Source: Corynebacterium felinum
Lineage (GTDB): Bacteria; Actinomycetota; Actinomycetes; Mycobacteriales; Mycobacteriaceae
Assembly: GCF_030408755.1 (NCBI RefSeq)
Contig: NZ_CP047209.1
Span: forward strand, 558,001 to 622,000
DNA: 64,000 nt
Reading direction: 5' to 3'
Position numbers and translations under genes: made by a program. The stretch's first letter is position 1. Every line of letters starts with the position of its first letter. This document shows, in pieces, positions 49,730 to 58,593 of the stretch. The notes below the pieces were generated by a model. It was not told the origin of the DNA. It searched no databases and saw only the letters and a list, made by a program, of their open reading frames with translations.

Positions 49730-49800
49730 AGATCTAACTCCTTCAAACACCAAAACAAAAACCAGCACACCAAGTAGGAAGCCTCAGCGTGGCATAACAC

Positions 49801-50397
49801 CTACACCTTATTCCACAAGGAATGCACATCAATACCTAAGGAATACAAACCCCGACGAACAGTTGGCAAAGACAAGCCAATCACACTCGAAGGATCGCCC
49901 TCAATACGATCAATAAACCAACCCCCAATCGCCTCAAGGGTAAACGCACCAGCACACAACAACGGCTCCATCGTGCGTGCATAAGCCTCAATATCAGCAT
50001 CACTAACCTGCGCAAAAAACACATCAGTGGCAGCAGTCTGAGAAAAACGACCCATCGGAGTAATCACACAATGACCAGTCAACAACGTCGCCTTCTTCCC
50101 CCGCTGCTGCCGCCACCGCTCAATCGCACGCTCAACCGTATGCGGCTTGCCCTGCAACTGGCCATCAAGAAGCAACATAGAATCACAACCAATCACACAA
50201 TCATGCGGATACTCGGCCGCCACCGCCTCAGCCTTAGCCTTCGCCAGCGCCGCCACAACCTCCTCAGGCGCACGAGAACACAAAGAATCCAAAATCCCGT
50301 CTTCATCCACATCCGCCGGGTGGATCACAGGATCAACCCCAGCAGAAAGCAAAATGGACCGACGCGAAGGCGAACTAGAAGCTAAAACAATACGCAT
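49801..50397 (-). CDS. maf: Maf-like nucleotide pyrophosphatase
   Basis: Hydrolyses non-canonical or modified nucleoside triphosphates to monophosphates. ATG 50397 (MRIVLASSSPSRRSILL) gives 198 residues. The family motif LASSSPSRR, the conserved VIGCDSMLLLDGQLQGKP loop and IEGDPSSVIGLSLP are all present. It is 33 bases downstream of rbsK on the same strand, but maf normally sits near acc genes, so the pairing with rbs genes reflects local order rather than function. Confidence 0.93.
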   Translation of the reverse strand: MRIVLASSSPSRRSILLSAGVDPVIHPADVDEDGILDSLCSRAPEEVVAALAKAKAEAVAAEYPHDCVIGCDSMLLLDGQLQGKPHTVERAIERWRQQRGKKATLLTGHCVITPMGRFSQTAATDVFFAQVSDADIEAYARTMEPLLCAGAFTLEAIGGWFIDRIEGDPSSVIGLSLPTVRRGLYSLGIDVHSLWNKV

Positions 50398-50430
50398 AAC
50401 CGACAATCATAAGCCACAACACCCAAGCCA

Positions 50431-51339
50431 CTACACCGCCGGAAGCTCATCACCAACCTGAGGATAAGACTCCTGCGCCCCCAACCCCGTCACCGCAAAC
50501 GCCCCGACGCGAACGGCGAAGCGGGCGGCGTCGACAAGCAACTCGCCCCGATCAAGCGCAGCCACACACGCACCAGCAAAAGCATCACCCGCACCAGTAG
50601 TATCCACCACCTCAACCACCGGCGTTGCAACAGGAATGATCCCGCCAGCATCCGCCACCAACGCCCCATCAGCACCCAACGTCAAAATCACAGACCGAAA
50701 ACCAACATCCAGCAACGCCTGCGCCATACCAGCAAAAGAATCAGGAACCGGCGACACCCCCAACTGCACCAACACCAACGCCGCCTCATGCTCATTCACC
50801 ATCAACGGATCAGCCCGCAACAAACACCCACGATCCACATCAACAACCGGCGCAAGATTCACCACCACCCGCGCACCACACGCCACCGCCGCTTCAACAG
50901 CCGCAACAAAACCCGAAGGGGGAATCTCACCCTGCAACAACACCACATCCTGCTGCCGCAACTGAGGCAAACGCGAGCGCACAAAATCCCCATCCACCAG
51001 CGCATTCGCACCAGGAACAACAATGATCGTATTTTCACCGCGATCATCCACAGCAATCAACGCAAGCCCCGTACTCGACTCAACCTCCGCCACACGGGAC
51101 ACATCCACCCCCGAGGAACGCAACATCCGCATCGCCGGATCAGCATACGCATCCACCCCCACCGCACCCACAAAAGACACATCAGCGCCCACCAACGCAG
51201 CAGCCACCGCCTGATTCGCCCCCTTACCCCCAGGTGAAATCACCACATCAGAACCCAACAACGTTTCACCCGGGCGAGGATGACGCGCCACACGCACACC
51301 CAAATCAGCATTAATCGAACCCACAACAACAATCGACAT
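50431..51339 (-). CDS. rbsK: Ribokinase
   Basis: Phosphorylates ribose to ribose 5-phosphate after import. ATG 51339 (MSIVVVGSINADLGVRV) gives 302 residues. PfkB-family signs are the N-terminal GSINADL, substrate motif GGKGANQAVAAAL and the catalytic DTTGAGDAFAGACVAAL with its base Asp. It follows rbsD in the minus-strand ribose cluster, 82 bases away. One polar 13-mer copy lies within it. Confidence 0.93.
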   Translation of the reverse strand: MSIVVVGSINADLGVRVARHPRPGETLLGSDVVISPGGKGANQAVAAALVGADVSFVGAVGVDAYADPAMRMLRSSGVDVSRVAEVESSTGLALIAVDDRGENTIIVVPGANALVDGDFVRSRLPQLRQQDVVLLQGEIPPSGFVAAVEAAVACGARVVVNLAPVVDVDRGCLLRADPLMVNEHEAALVLVQLGVSPVPDSFAGMAQALLDVGFRSVILTLGADGALVADAGGIIPVATPVVEVVDTTGAGDAFAGACVAALDRGELLVDAARFAVRVGAFAVTGLGAQESYPQVGDELPAV

Positions 51340-51421
51340 AAACCCTACACACTCCTCAAACAACACCAACAGTCACGCTTTACCGCCAACACTACCGATG
51401 CACACCAACAAATACGAAGCA

Positions 51422-51799
51422 CTAAGAAAAAGGAACACCAGCATGAAAAATCGCATTCGCATACGGCACCGTCGAACCAGTACGCACCACAAACGAACAC
51501 TCAGAAATTAGGCGCTTAAACTCCTCATGATCCACCTCATGAACAGCAACATCAGGCAAAACAACACGAAGCTGCTGCGGCATCTGCACCGCAACCGTCA
51601 CTGCCTCAACCACCACCTCAGCCAACACCGCCACACACACCCGCTCAAATTCCGGGAAACCCAACACCAAAGACAGATCAATCACCGGAACCGAACGCGG
51701 AATAGGCAAACCGCAATCAGCAATAGCAAACCTATCAGTATGCCCCAAACGAGCCAGAGCAAAATTAAGATCAGGGTTTAACAGACCACCAGTTTTCAT
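51422..51799 (-). CDS. rbsD: D-ribose pyranase
   Basis: Converts the pyranose form of ribose to the form used by ribokinase. ATG 51799 (MKTGGLLNPDLNFALARLGH) follows AAAGGTG and gives 125 residues. The catalytic His of ARLGHTD, the IADCGLPIP motif and the C-terminal RTGSTVPYANAI substrate loop are intact. It stands between rbsB and rbsK with a 10-bp tandem repeat upstream. Confidence 0.93.
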   Translation of the reverse strand: MKTGGLLNPDLNFALARLGHTDRFAIADCGLPIPRSVPVIDLSLVLGFPEFERVCVAVLAEVVVEAVTVAVQMPQQLRVVLPDVAVHEVDHEEFKRLISECSFVVRTGSTVPYANAIFHAGVPFS

Positions 51800-51910
51800 C
51801 AACACACCTTTCACATTCAGATCAAAAGACAGTCAAAGATTGAAACCGCGCCAGCACACCGAAGGCGTACCCACCGCCCCACTACAGCCCGCGCACCTGA
51901 CGCGCACGCG

Positions 51911-51960
51911 GGTGTGCGCGGGTGTGCGCGGGTGTGCGCGGGTGTGCGCGGGTGTGCGCG
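51911..51960. repeat. Five tandem copies of a 10-bp unit
   Basis: GGTGTGCGCG is repeated five times without change, 112-161 bases upstream of the rbsD start and after the rbsB stop. Such perfect short arrays expand and contract by slippage. Alternating purine-pyrimidine steps make it prone to non-B structure. Confidence 0.9.
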
Positions 51961-52060
51961 GACAAAGCGAGGCTACGAAAACCAAGAACCACGCAGCAGG
52001 AAAGCAAGGCTTCAAGGGGATAAGAAGGAATGCCACAGGCGGGGAAGGAGACGATGTGAT

Positions 52061-53083
52061 TTAAAAATCTGCAACATTCTCCTTTGTCACCGTAATCACA
52101 TCAACAGGGACTTCCTTCTGGGGTTTTTCACCCTTGAGAATCTTCGCGGCCTCCTCCACAGCACGGGCACCTAGCTGCTTGGGCTGCTGCGCGATCGAAG
52201 CAAACATGCGCCCTTCTCTAATGGCATGAAGTCCATCGGCGGTTCCATCGAAACCGATCACCATCACCTCAGTACCAGCCCGCGACCCCAAAGCCTCAAT
52301 CGCACCAAGCGCCATCTCATCATTTTCAGCAAAAATAGCTTTCACACCAGGGTGCGCTTGCAACAAATTCGTTGCCACATCCAAACCTGCGGCTCGATCA
52401 AAATTGGCGGTCTGCTTCGCAATCACCCGAATATTCGGAAATTGTGCAATGCCTTGTTCGAAACCCAGCCCTCGGTCACGGGAAGCAGATGAGCCAGCAA
52501 TGCCTTGTAGCACCACAATCTCACCCTCGCCTGCAATAGCGTGGGCTAAAACTTCAGCGGCTTGCTTACCACCGGCAACGTTATCGGAGGCAATAAAGGA
52601 GGCAAGCTCGCCCCCATTGGCGGTGCGGTCCACAGCGATCACCGGGATGGATGCGGCATTGAGTGTTTTCACCGCAGGAACCACCGCATCAGAATCTGTG
52701 GGGTTGACAATCACCACATGCGTGCCCATGGTGGCGGCATTATTCAGCTGGTTTGTTTGAACCGCAGAATCATCGGAGGCATCTTGAATATTCAGCGCCA
52801 CCCCCAATTCGTCGGCTTTTTCTTCAGCCCCTTCCCGTAGCTGCACAAAGAAAGGGTTTGTTTGGGTGGATAAGGCAAAAGTCACACTCCCGCCCCCAGC
52901 CACGGTGGCTGAATCACGGTTACAGGCGCTTAAACCCCACACCAAACCCACAGCAGCGATCAGCGTAAGAATACGCCGAAGCGCCGAATGAGATGATGCT
53001 CCGGACCCACCGCGACGGTTATGCAGTGCAGTCGCCGACTTCGCCGCTGCCGAAAGTGTAGTGAAATACGGATGAGTAAACAT
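52061..53083 (-). CDS. rbsB: Ribose-binding lipoprotein
   Basis: The substrate-binding component of the ribose ABC importer. A lipobox LVWGLSAC places the lipidated Cys at residue 54, after an unusually long N-terminal stretch of about 35 polar residues. The type-I periplasmic-binding fold follows, with TQTNPFFVQLREGAEEKADE, NPTDSDAVVPA, AVDRTANGG and ENDEMALGAIEAL matching ribose-binding proteins. ATG 53083 has AAAGGAG upstream. The long leader may mean a wrong start, but no internal start was found before the helix. Confidence 0.92.
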   Translation of the reverse strand: MFTHPYFTTLSAAAKSATALHNRRGGSGASSHSALRRILTLIAAVGLVWGLSACNRDSATVAGGGSVTFALSTQTNPFFVQLREGAEEKADELGVALNIQDASDDSAVQTNQLNNAATMGTHVVIVNPTDSDAVVPAVKTLNAASIPVIAVDRTANGGELASFIASDNVAGGKQAAEVLAHAIAGEGEIVVLQGIAGSSASRDRGLGFEQGIAQFPNIRVIAKQTANFDRAAGLDVATNLLQAHPGVKAIFAENDEMALGAIEALGSRAGTEVMVIGFDGTADGLHAIREGRMFASIAQQPKQLGARAVEEAAKILKGEKPQKEVPVDVITVTKENVADF

Positions 53084-53258
53084 TGGGAAAACTCAACTCC
53101 TTTCGAGGAAAAATAGTAAAAATCTCACAACTGTTAAATTTTTTCTCCCGCTGGATGTTCAACCACCGACCACAGCCACAATGAAGGGTGGTCGGATAAA
53201 CACTGCTGATCACCTGCACAAAGCTGAAGTGATAGGGGTCAAAAACACCGCGTCGGGG

Positions 53259-54245
53259 CTACAGCTTTGTTTTGGTGCGCAGAACATCAAAACCCACCGC
53301 CAAAGCAATAACGAGGCCAATAACAATCTGCTGCCAGAAACTGGACACATTCAAAATATTCAGACCGTTACGGATCACAGCGAGCAAAATCGCGCCCACA
53401 AAAGTCCCAGATGCTTTACCGGAACCACCGGCCAAGGAGGCACCGCCAATAACCACAGCGGCAATGGCATCGAGCTCATAGCCCAGTGCAGCTTGGGGCA
53501 GTGCGGAGGAAAGCCGCCCCATAATCACCAATCCCGCTAACGCCGCAAACAAACCCGATAAGGAATACACAACCACCAGTGTTGTTCGCACCGGGATGCC
53601 AGAAAGCCGAGCAGCTTCCTCATTGCCACCAATGGCGTACATGGAACGACCCAAAACAGTGCGCGAAAGAATAAACCAGCAGGAAAACCCGGCTAAAGCC
53701 ATCATGACAATCGGCATGGGTACCCCGAAATAGTCGGCGCCTAAGGCCGTAACCGCCGGTGGGGCAGCCAGCGGCGAGCCACCAGAAATAACAAGCGTGG
53801 CACCACGGGCAATAGACATCATGGCCAAGGTGGCAATAAAAGCAGGAAGGCGACCATAGGCCACAGCAACCCCAGCCACCGCACCCGCAACAAGCCCCAT
53901 CACAAGCCCAATAATCAACGTTAACCAGCCAGGAAGTCCCGCCTCAACGAAGAAATAGGCGGAGCACATCGCCCCAAAAGCAGCCACCGAACCAACGGCC
54001 AGATCGATCCCCGCAGACACGATGACGAAGGTCATACCGAAGGCAAGAATGGCCACCGTTGCCGACTGGATCCCAATATTGAGAAGATTACGCACCGTAA
54101 GAAAATGCGGGGTGGCAATAAATAAAGCGATGCACAAAACAATGAGGCCGACGAGTGCACCATTATTCATAATCCAATGCATCAGCGGGTGGCGTGCGCG
54201 CCGGGCAGCTGGTGTGGGCCCAGTTGTGGTTGCGGGAGTGCTCAT
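53259..54245 (-). CDS. rbsC: Ribose ABC transporter permease
   Basis: A 328-residue permease of the BPD_transp_2 (ribose/xylose) family with eight to ten helices. Family signs are GMTFVIVSAGIDLAVGSVAAF, AFIATLAMMSIARG, NEEAARLSGIPV and GYELDAIAAVVIGGASLAGG. The start overlaps the rbsA stop (ATGA) and the N-terminal 25 residues are basic and polar. With RbsA and RbsB it forms a full importer. Confidence 0.94.
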   Translation of the reverse strand: MSTPATTTGPTPAARRARHPLMHWIMNNGALVGLIVLCIALFIATPHFLTVRNLLNIGIQSATVAILAFGMTFVIVSAGIDLAVGSVAAFGAMCSAYFFVEAGLPGWLTLIIGLVMGLVAGAVAGVAVAYGRLPAFIATLAMMSIARGATLVISGGSPLAAPPAVTALGADYFGVPMPIVMMALAGFSCWFILSRTVLGRSMYAIGGNEEAARLSGIPVRTTLVVVYSLSGLFAALAGLVIMGRLSSALPQAALGYELDAIAAVVIGGASLAGGSGKASGTFVGAILLAVIRNGLNILNVSSFWQQIVIGLVIALAVGFDVLRTKTKL

Positions 54246-55807
54246 GACCGTACCTTTCCTTCGGTGTGGGGGTCGGGGTGAGTGTCGGAGTGATCTTTGA
54301 TAATGTGGGCGACGTTGCTCACAGCTAGTGACATGATTTCGTCTTGGGTGGCAGTTGGGGGCAGTTCCCCCACTAAGCGCCCGGAGCTCATGACGAGAAT
54401 CCGGTCGGACATGCCGAGAATTTCGGGAAGTTCGGAAGAGACCATCACCACGGCGCCCCCATCGGCAATGATCTGGTTAATGAGGGTGTAAATTTCGACT
54501 TTCGCCCCCACATCCACACCCCGGGTGGGCTCGTCCAGCAGCAAAACTTTCGATCCGGCCAGCACCCACCGGCCAAACACTACTTTTTGCTGGTTGCCGC
54601 CGGACAGGTTGCGTACAGGCTGGCTCATGGAGGCCATTTTGATGCGCAAACTATCGGCCACCTGTGTTGCGCGTTGGCGCTGCCCACTGCGGTCAACGAG
54701 TCCGAATCGTGCGGTGCTGCGGAAGGTTGCGAGACCGAGGTTGTCGTTGACGCTGGCGTCGAGGACTAAGCCTTGGGCTTTGCGGTCTTCGGGCACCAGT
54801 CCGATTCCGGCGTGGATGGCGGCGCGAATGTCGTTGGGTTTGATGGTGGTGGCGTCGATAAGCACTTCGCCGTGATCGCGGTGATCAGCGCCGACGATGC
54901 CACGCAACAGTTCGGTGCGACCAGCGCCCACCAGCCCGGCGATCCCCACAATTTCCCCGGCGTGAACGCGAAAGGAAACATCGTGGTATTTTCCGCTTGC
55001 GCTCAGACCGCGCACATCGAGCACAACGGGGCCGCGCGCGGCAGTGTGTTTGGGAAACTGGTTGTCGATTTCGCGCCCCACCATTAACCGCACGAGTTCA
55101 TCTTCGCTGGTGGTGGCGGGTACTTCGGCAATGAAGTGGCCGTCGCGCAGCACGGAGACGGTGTCGGCGATCGTGGCGATTTCGTCGAGGTGGTGGGAGA
55201 TGAACACCATGGCAACGCCACGTTCTTTCAGCTGGCGAATGATGCGAAAAAGCTGCTCAACTTCGCGGTCGGTGAGCGCTGCTGTGGGTTCGTCGAGAAT
55301 CAGGATGCGCGCGTTAACCGATAGTGCTTTGGCTATTTCGACCATTTGTTGGTGCGCGATTCCCAGTTCCTGCATGGGGGTGTCGAGATCAACGTCGACC
55401 CCGATCAGGTCGAGTGCTGCGCGTGCTTCGGCGCGCAATCGCGAAAAATTGACCAGCCCGAAGCGCCGTGGCGCCCGCCCGAGCATCACGTTTTCTGCCA
55501 CCGACATGGTGGGCACAAGGTTGAGCTCTTGGTGAATGGTGGCGATGCCGAGCGCTTCGGCGGCTTTGGCGGTGGGCAGGCGGGTGGGGTTGCCATCAAC
55601 GATGATCTGCCCGGAATCTGGTTGGTAGACGCCGGACATCATTTTGATCAGGGTGGATTTGCCCGCCCCGTTTTCGCCCAGCAGTGCGAGCACCCGCCCT
55701 GGGCGCACGTGCACGCTTACGTGGTCGATGACGTTAATGGGGCCGAAAGATTTGCACACATCGACCAAGCTCAGTACTGGTTCAGGTATGTCGGTTGTTG
55801 TGTGCAT
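54242..55807 (-). CDS. rbsA: Ribose ABC transporter ATP-binding protein (two domains)
   Basis: A 521-residue double ATPase typical of sugar importers. Domain 1 has GENGAGKST and VNARILILDEPTAALT. Domain 2 has GLVGAGRTE (degenerate Walker A), LSGGNQQKVVFGRW and VLLLDEPTRGVD. It is the first gene of the cluster; unlike C. glutamicum, no LacI-type rbsR precedes it. The promoter should lie in 55808-56100. Confidence 0.94.
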   Translation of the reverse strand: MHTTTDIPEPVLSLVDVCKSFGPINVIDHVSVHVRPGRVLALLGENGAGKSTLIKMMSGVYQPDSGQIIVDGNPTRLPTAKAAEALGIATIHQELNLVPTMSVAENVMLGRAPRRFGLVNFSRLRAEARAALDLIGVDVDLDTPMQELGIAHQQMVEIAKALSVNARILILDEPTAALTDREVEQLFRIIRQLKERGVAMVFISHHLDEIATIADTVSVLRDGHFIAEVPATTSEDELVRLMVGREIDNQFPKHTAARGPVVLDVRGLSASGKYHDVSFRVHAGEIVGIAGLVGAGRTELLRGIVGADHRDHGEVLIDATTIKPNDIRAAIHAGIGLVPEDRKAQGLVLDASVNDNLGLATFRSTARFGLVDRSGQRQRATQVADSLRIKMASMSQPVRNLSGGNQQKVVFGRWVLAGSKVLLLDEPTRGVDVGAKVEIYTLINQIIADGGAVVMVSSELPEILGMSDRILVMSSGRLVGELPPTATQDEIMSLAVSNVAHIIKDHSDTHPDPHTEGKVRS

Positions 55808-56766
55808 GGTGCCTCCTATTCGCGCCGTTCAATCTCGTGCGGGGATGGGGTGTGAGTTGCGTGTCGACGCCGTTAAAGCGTGGTCACGGATTGGTGCGGT
55901 TGTTGGGTTTGTGGGCTAAAGAAATGGGGGATTAACCCCCGAATGTACCTATATTTGAACTATGGCTGCAATAACAAAATATAATAATCGCGTAGGGGTA
56001 TACCCCTAAATGGTCTGATGCGTGACTAAAGCTCGTGCATAGCGGAAGTTTAGGGCTGGAACTGAGGGGGTAATTGATTTTTTTAAAACACGAAAAAACG
56101 AAAATTATTTGACGTCTATCAAAACATTTTTATCACCCATATGTTCCAAGCTGCCATGTTGATAGCGCATGCTCGTAAAGGAAAGAGGGTGGAAATCTTG
56201 ATAGGTGCTTATATTTATCTTATGTAAACGGAACTTTTATGCGAATTGGCTCCGTGTTACTATTGCGCACTGGGGTGCTGCAAAATGTGCTGACGGAAGG
56301 GTGTCTTCAGTCAAGAATTTTCGTTTAGAACCATTGCGCTCGCTGTGGATTTGATCTGGTTGGGGGATGATTTTTATAGCAATATTTTGCTGCTGTAAAA
56401 CATTGGCTTTGAGGGGCTTCTTGCTCAAAGCTAACTGTGACAACCTCGTGATTGCTATAAGATTAGCCTTTTATTCCCGTTGAAAGATTTTTCACAAAGA
56501 AAGCGGCCGCGCAGTAGACCATACGTCCTGTGTCTACCTCTTTTGAGCCTGCAGACCCACGGCGAGCATAACGAATTTAAATGCCACAACCTCCTTAAAT
56601 GTATTAATCAGGCACTGTTGTTACGCGGGATGTGTAGGCAAAACTTTGCCGTCAAAATCGTGAGTGTATGCAAGCGATATGCAGTACAAACCTTAATGGA
56701 AACTGTGTAGAGTAAGGGTGCTTTCTCTCGTTTATCGATAATGCGTTATGTGAAAGGAATGTCTTG
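55808..56766. other. 0.96-kb AT-rich region upstream of rbsA
   Basis: No convincing gene was seen; short frames at 56480-56710 (plus) and 56237-56443 (minus) lack ribosome sites and family features. The right part is AT-rich. It holds a 16-bp palindrome (55993-56008) and should contain the divergent promoters of rbsA and the surface protein at 56767. Confidence 0.6.
55993..56008. promoter_or_regulatory. 16-bp perfect palindrome
   Basis: TAGGGGTATACCCCTA lies 186 bases upstream of rbsA. GC-tract palindromes of this form resemble operators of metal-responsive CsoR-type repressors, but no metal gene is near, so the regulator is unknown. Confidence 0.45.
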
Positions 56767-58065
56767 ATGTCGCGATCATCTCATGTGTTTCGTCCCTCCG
56801 TGGCGCTCTCATTGTCACTTGCACTTGCGTTGGGTGCTCAAGCTCCGGCCGCTTATGCAGAAGAAAAATACAATGTGTGGGTGGGTGCTACCCAAGTAAC
56901 ATCGACTAACAAGAACGATGTGAAAAGCGATGGCACTGTTAGCTATGACCCAGAAACTGGGACACTGACTCTGAAAAATGCAAAGATTTCTGAATCGTCA
57001 CGTGCTGAGAGTCGTGCAAAGGAGGAAAATCGGGAAGATGCTACCGTTGGAATTTACGCGATTGATGAGGGGGAGAACTCCAAATCGCTCATCCTTAACT
57101 TACAAGGGAAAAATAGCATTCATGTTCCGGCCAGTGATTTAGATGTTTATGGTTTGAAGTACGTAGGGAAGTCACAATCACCGTTGAAAATTGTCGGGCA
57201 GGGCGAGCTGAATGTGACAACTGCTGATTCAGCGAAGGGAACGTACGGCATTCAATCCACCGTACAACTCATCGTTGATGGACCGACCCTCAATTTCAAA
57301 CCTGGTCGATCTCTCCAATTATCTAGCACGGGAATGTCCCTCTTTAAGGGGTTGAAGATGCAAGCGGGTGAAATCGTTGCAGAAGCAAACACTGGGAAAC
57401 ACAGTAGTGTGGGTATTTTCAACGCATTCGAAAACATCGAAATTACTGGTGGAAAAGTGACAGCCAGTGGAAAACTTCACGATCACCACCTTGGTCAAAC
57501 AAATTACGGCCTGTACGCTTTCGGCAAATTGACTGTTAAGGATGCAGAAGTCGAAGTGCTAAGCCCTAATAAAGCCATGCACGTGGTCGAGTATGCTACC
57601 GGAAGTCTTCCCGTGAAGGTGAACACCACTCCTTCCGCAGACGGTGCCACGGGCTGGGATCAAACGACTTCATTGAAGGAGGATGGCCCTTACAAATTTG
57701 TAAAGATTGGTCCGCGCACTCAAATGCTCCACGAAGGCAATCAGGGAAACAATGCGCAAGGCAACGGCACTACTGTGCCTCCAGTGGCGGAGGTGCCGGA
57801 TGCCCCCAAAGAACAGGGTAAACCGGATGCCGACATTGAAAAACGCAAAGAGAATACCCCGAAGCCTGAGGCAGACGCCACACAGCCAGATAACGGAACA
57901 GTGCCCGACGATCAAAGCAACAACAACAGCCCACGAGGCTGGGTAAAGGCTCTGCTCGGGGTGCTCGGGTCACTTGGTGTAGTAGGAATCCTTGCAGCTG
58001 TTATATCGGCGCTTAACCCTCAGCACATTATCCCGCCTGCACTACGCAACCTGCTACGCGTCTAA
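56767..58065 (+). CDS. Secreted beta-helix-like surface protein with C-terminal anchor
   Basis: ATG 56767 has AAAGGA at the right distance. A signal peptide ends near AYA-EE. The body (about 35-310) has YNVWVGATQVTS, GTVSYDPETGTLTLKNAKI and repeated short beta strands (VTASGKL, GKLTVKDAEVEV), a pattern seen in carbohydrate-binding or beta-helix domains of gut Firmicutes surface proteins. A Pro/Glu/Asp-rich linker, a membrane helix (about 400-420) and ALRNLLRV follow. The end is like those of the HtaA-family proteins. The domain type is unusual here and may be acquired; ligand unknown. Confidence 0.68.
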   Translation: MSRSSHVFRPSVALSLSLALALGAQAPAAYAEEKYNVWVGATQVTSTNKNDVKSDGTVSYDPETGTLTLKNAKISESSRAESRAKEENREDATVGIYAIDEGENSKSLILNLQGKNSIHVPASDLDVYGLKYVGKSQSPLKIVGQGELNVTTADSAKGTYGIQSTVQLIVDGPTLNFKPGRSLQLSSTGMSLFKGLKMQAGEIVAEANTGKHSSVGIFNAFENIEITGGKVTASGKLHDHHLGQTNYGLYAFGKLTVKDAEVEVLSPNKAMHVVEYATGSLPVKVNTTPSADGATGWDQTTSLKEDGPYKFVKIGPRTQMLHEGNQGNNAQGNGTTVPPVAEVPDAPKEQGKPDADIEKRKENTPKPEADATQPDNGTVPDDQSNNNSPRGWVKALLGVLGSLGVVGILAAVISALNPQHIIPPALRNLLRV

Positions 58066-58086
58066 ACAACGCAGTACACGCAATGG

Positions 58087-58138
58087 GGGAGGCTGTGAAA
58101 GAAAACCAGGTTTCTTTCACAGCCTCCCGCATTTTTTC
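58087..58138 (+). terminator. Strong hairpin terminator
   Basis: Perfect 18-bp arms (58087-58104 and 58111-58128) with a 6-base loop are followed by GCATTTTTTC. It ends the surface-protein transcript and may also act on accE in reverse. Confidence 0.9.
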
Positions 58139-58170
58139 ATGTGTGCCTGAGTTTTAAGGACACAGATGCG

Positions 58171-58428
58171 TTAAAAGAAGCTGACGTTTTGGAACGCAGT
58201 TGGATTGTAGGTGGTTGGGCGTTGCAAACGCTCAGCCACATTACCCCACATATTGCGCTCACGCTCAACAGCTTCAGCGTTTGCAGCATTATGTGCCATC
58301 GATGCAAAAAGAGCAGTTAACGTAGCCACCTGAACATCGTCAGGATTGCCCTTGACAATTGTCAAAAAGGGCTTCTTTACCTCAGGCGCATCCGCTGAGC
58401 TGGGGGAGATCGCAGTGGAATCAGACAT
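58171..58428 (-). CDS. accE: Acyl-CoA carboxylase epsilon subunit
   Basis: An 85-residue protein. The pattern KPFLTIVKGNPDDVQVATLTAL followed by an Asn/Arg-rich WGNVAERLQRP is that of the actinobacterial AccE/PccE epsilon subunits, which stabilise the AccBC-AccD complex. It lies downstream of dtsR2, the standard corynebacterial order, 165 bases beyond it behind a hairpin. Confidence 0.88.
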   Translation of the reverse strand: MSDSTAISPSSADAPEVKKPFLTIVKGNPDDVQVATLTALFASMAHNAANAEAVERERNMWGNVAERLQRPTTYNPTAFQNVSFF

Positions 58429-58541
58429 AACAGTGCCTTCAAAAGTAGCCGGATAGGACAGACAACGCCCAAGAGCATTGTGTAAAAATACCTTCAGTCA
58501 CGACCTCCGCAATTCAAGCAAAGAGTGCGGAGATGATGAAC

Positions 58542-58577
58542 CACGAAGGAGCATGGGTTTCCAAATGCTCCTTCGTG
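58542..58577 (-). terminator. Hairpin between dtsR2 and accE
   Basis: CACGAAGGAGCAT (58542-58554) pairs with ATGCTCCTTCGTG (58565-58577), just after the dtsR2 stop. No T run follows, so it may only attenuate, leaving accE partly cotranscribed. Confidence 0.55.
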
Positions 58578-58593
58578 TGAAGCAAAAGAAACG

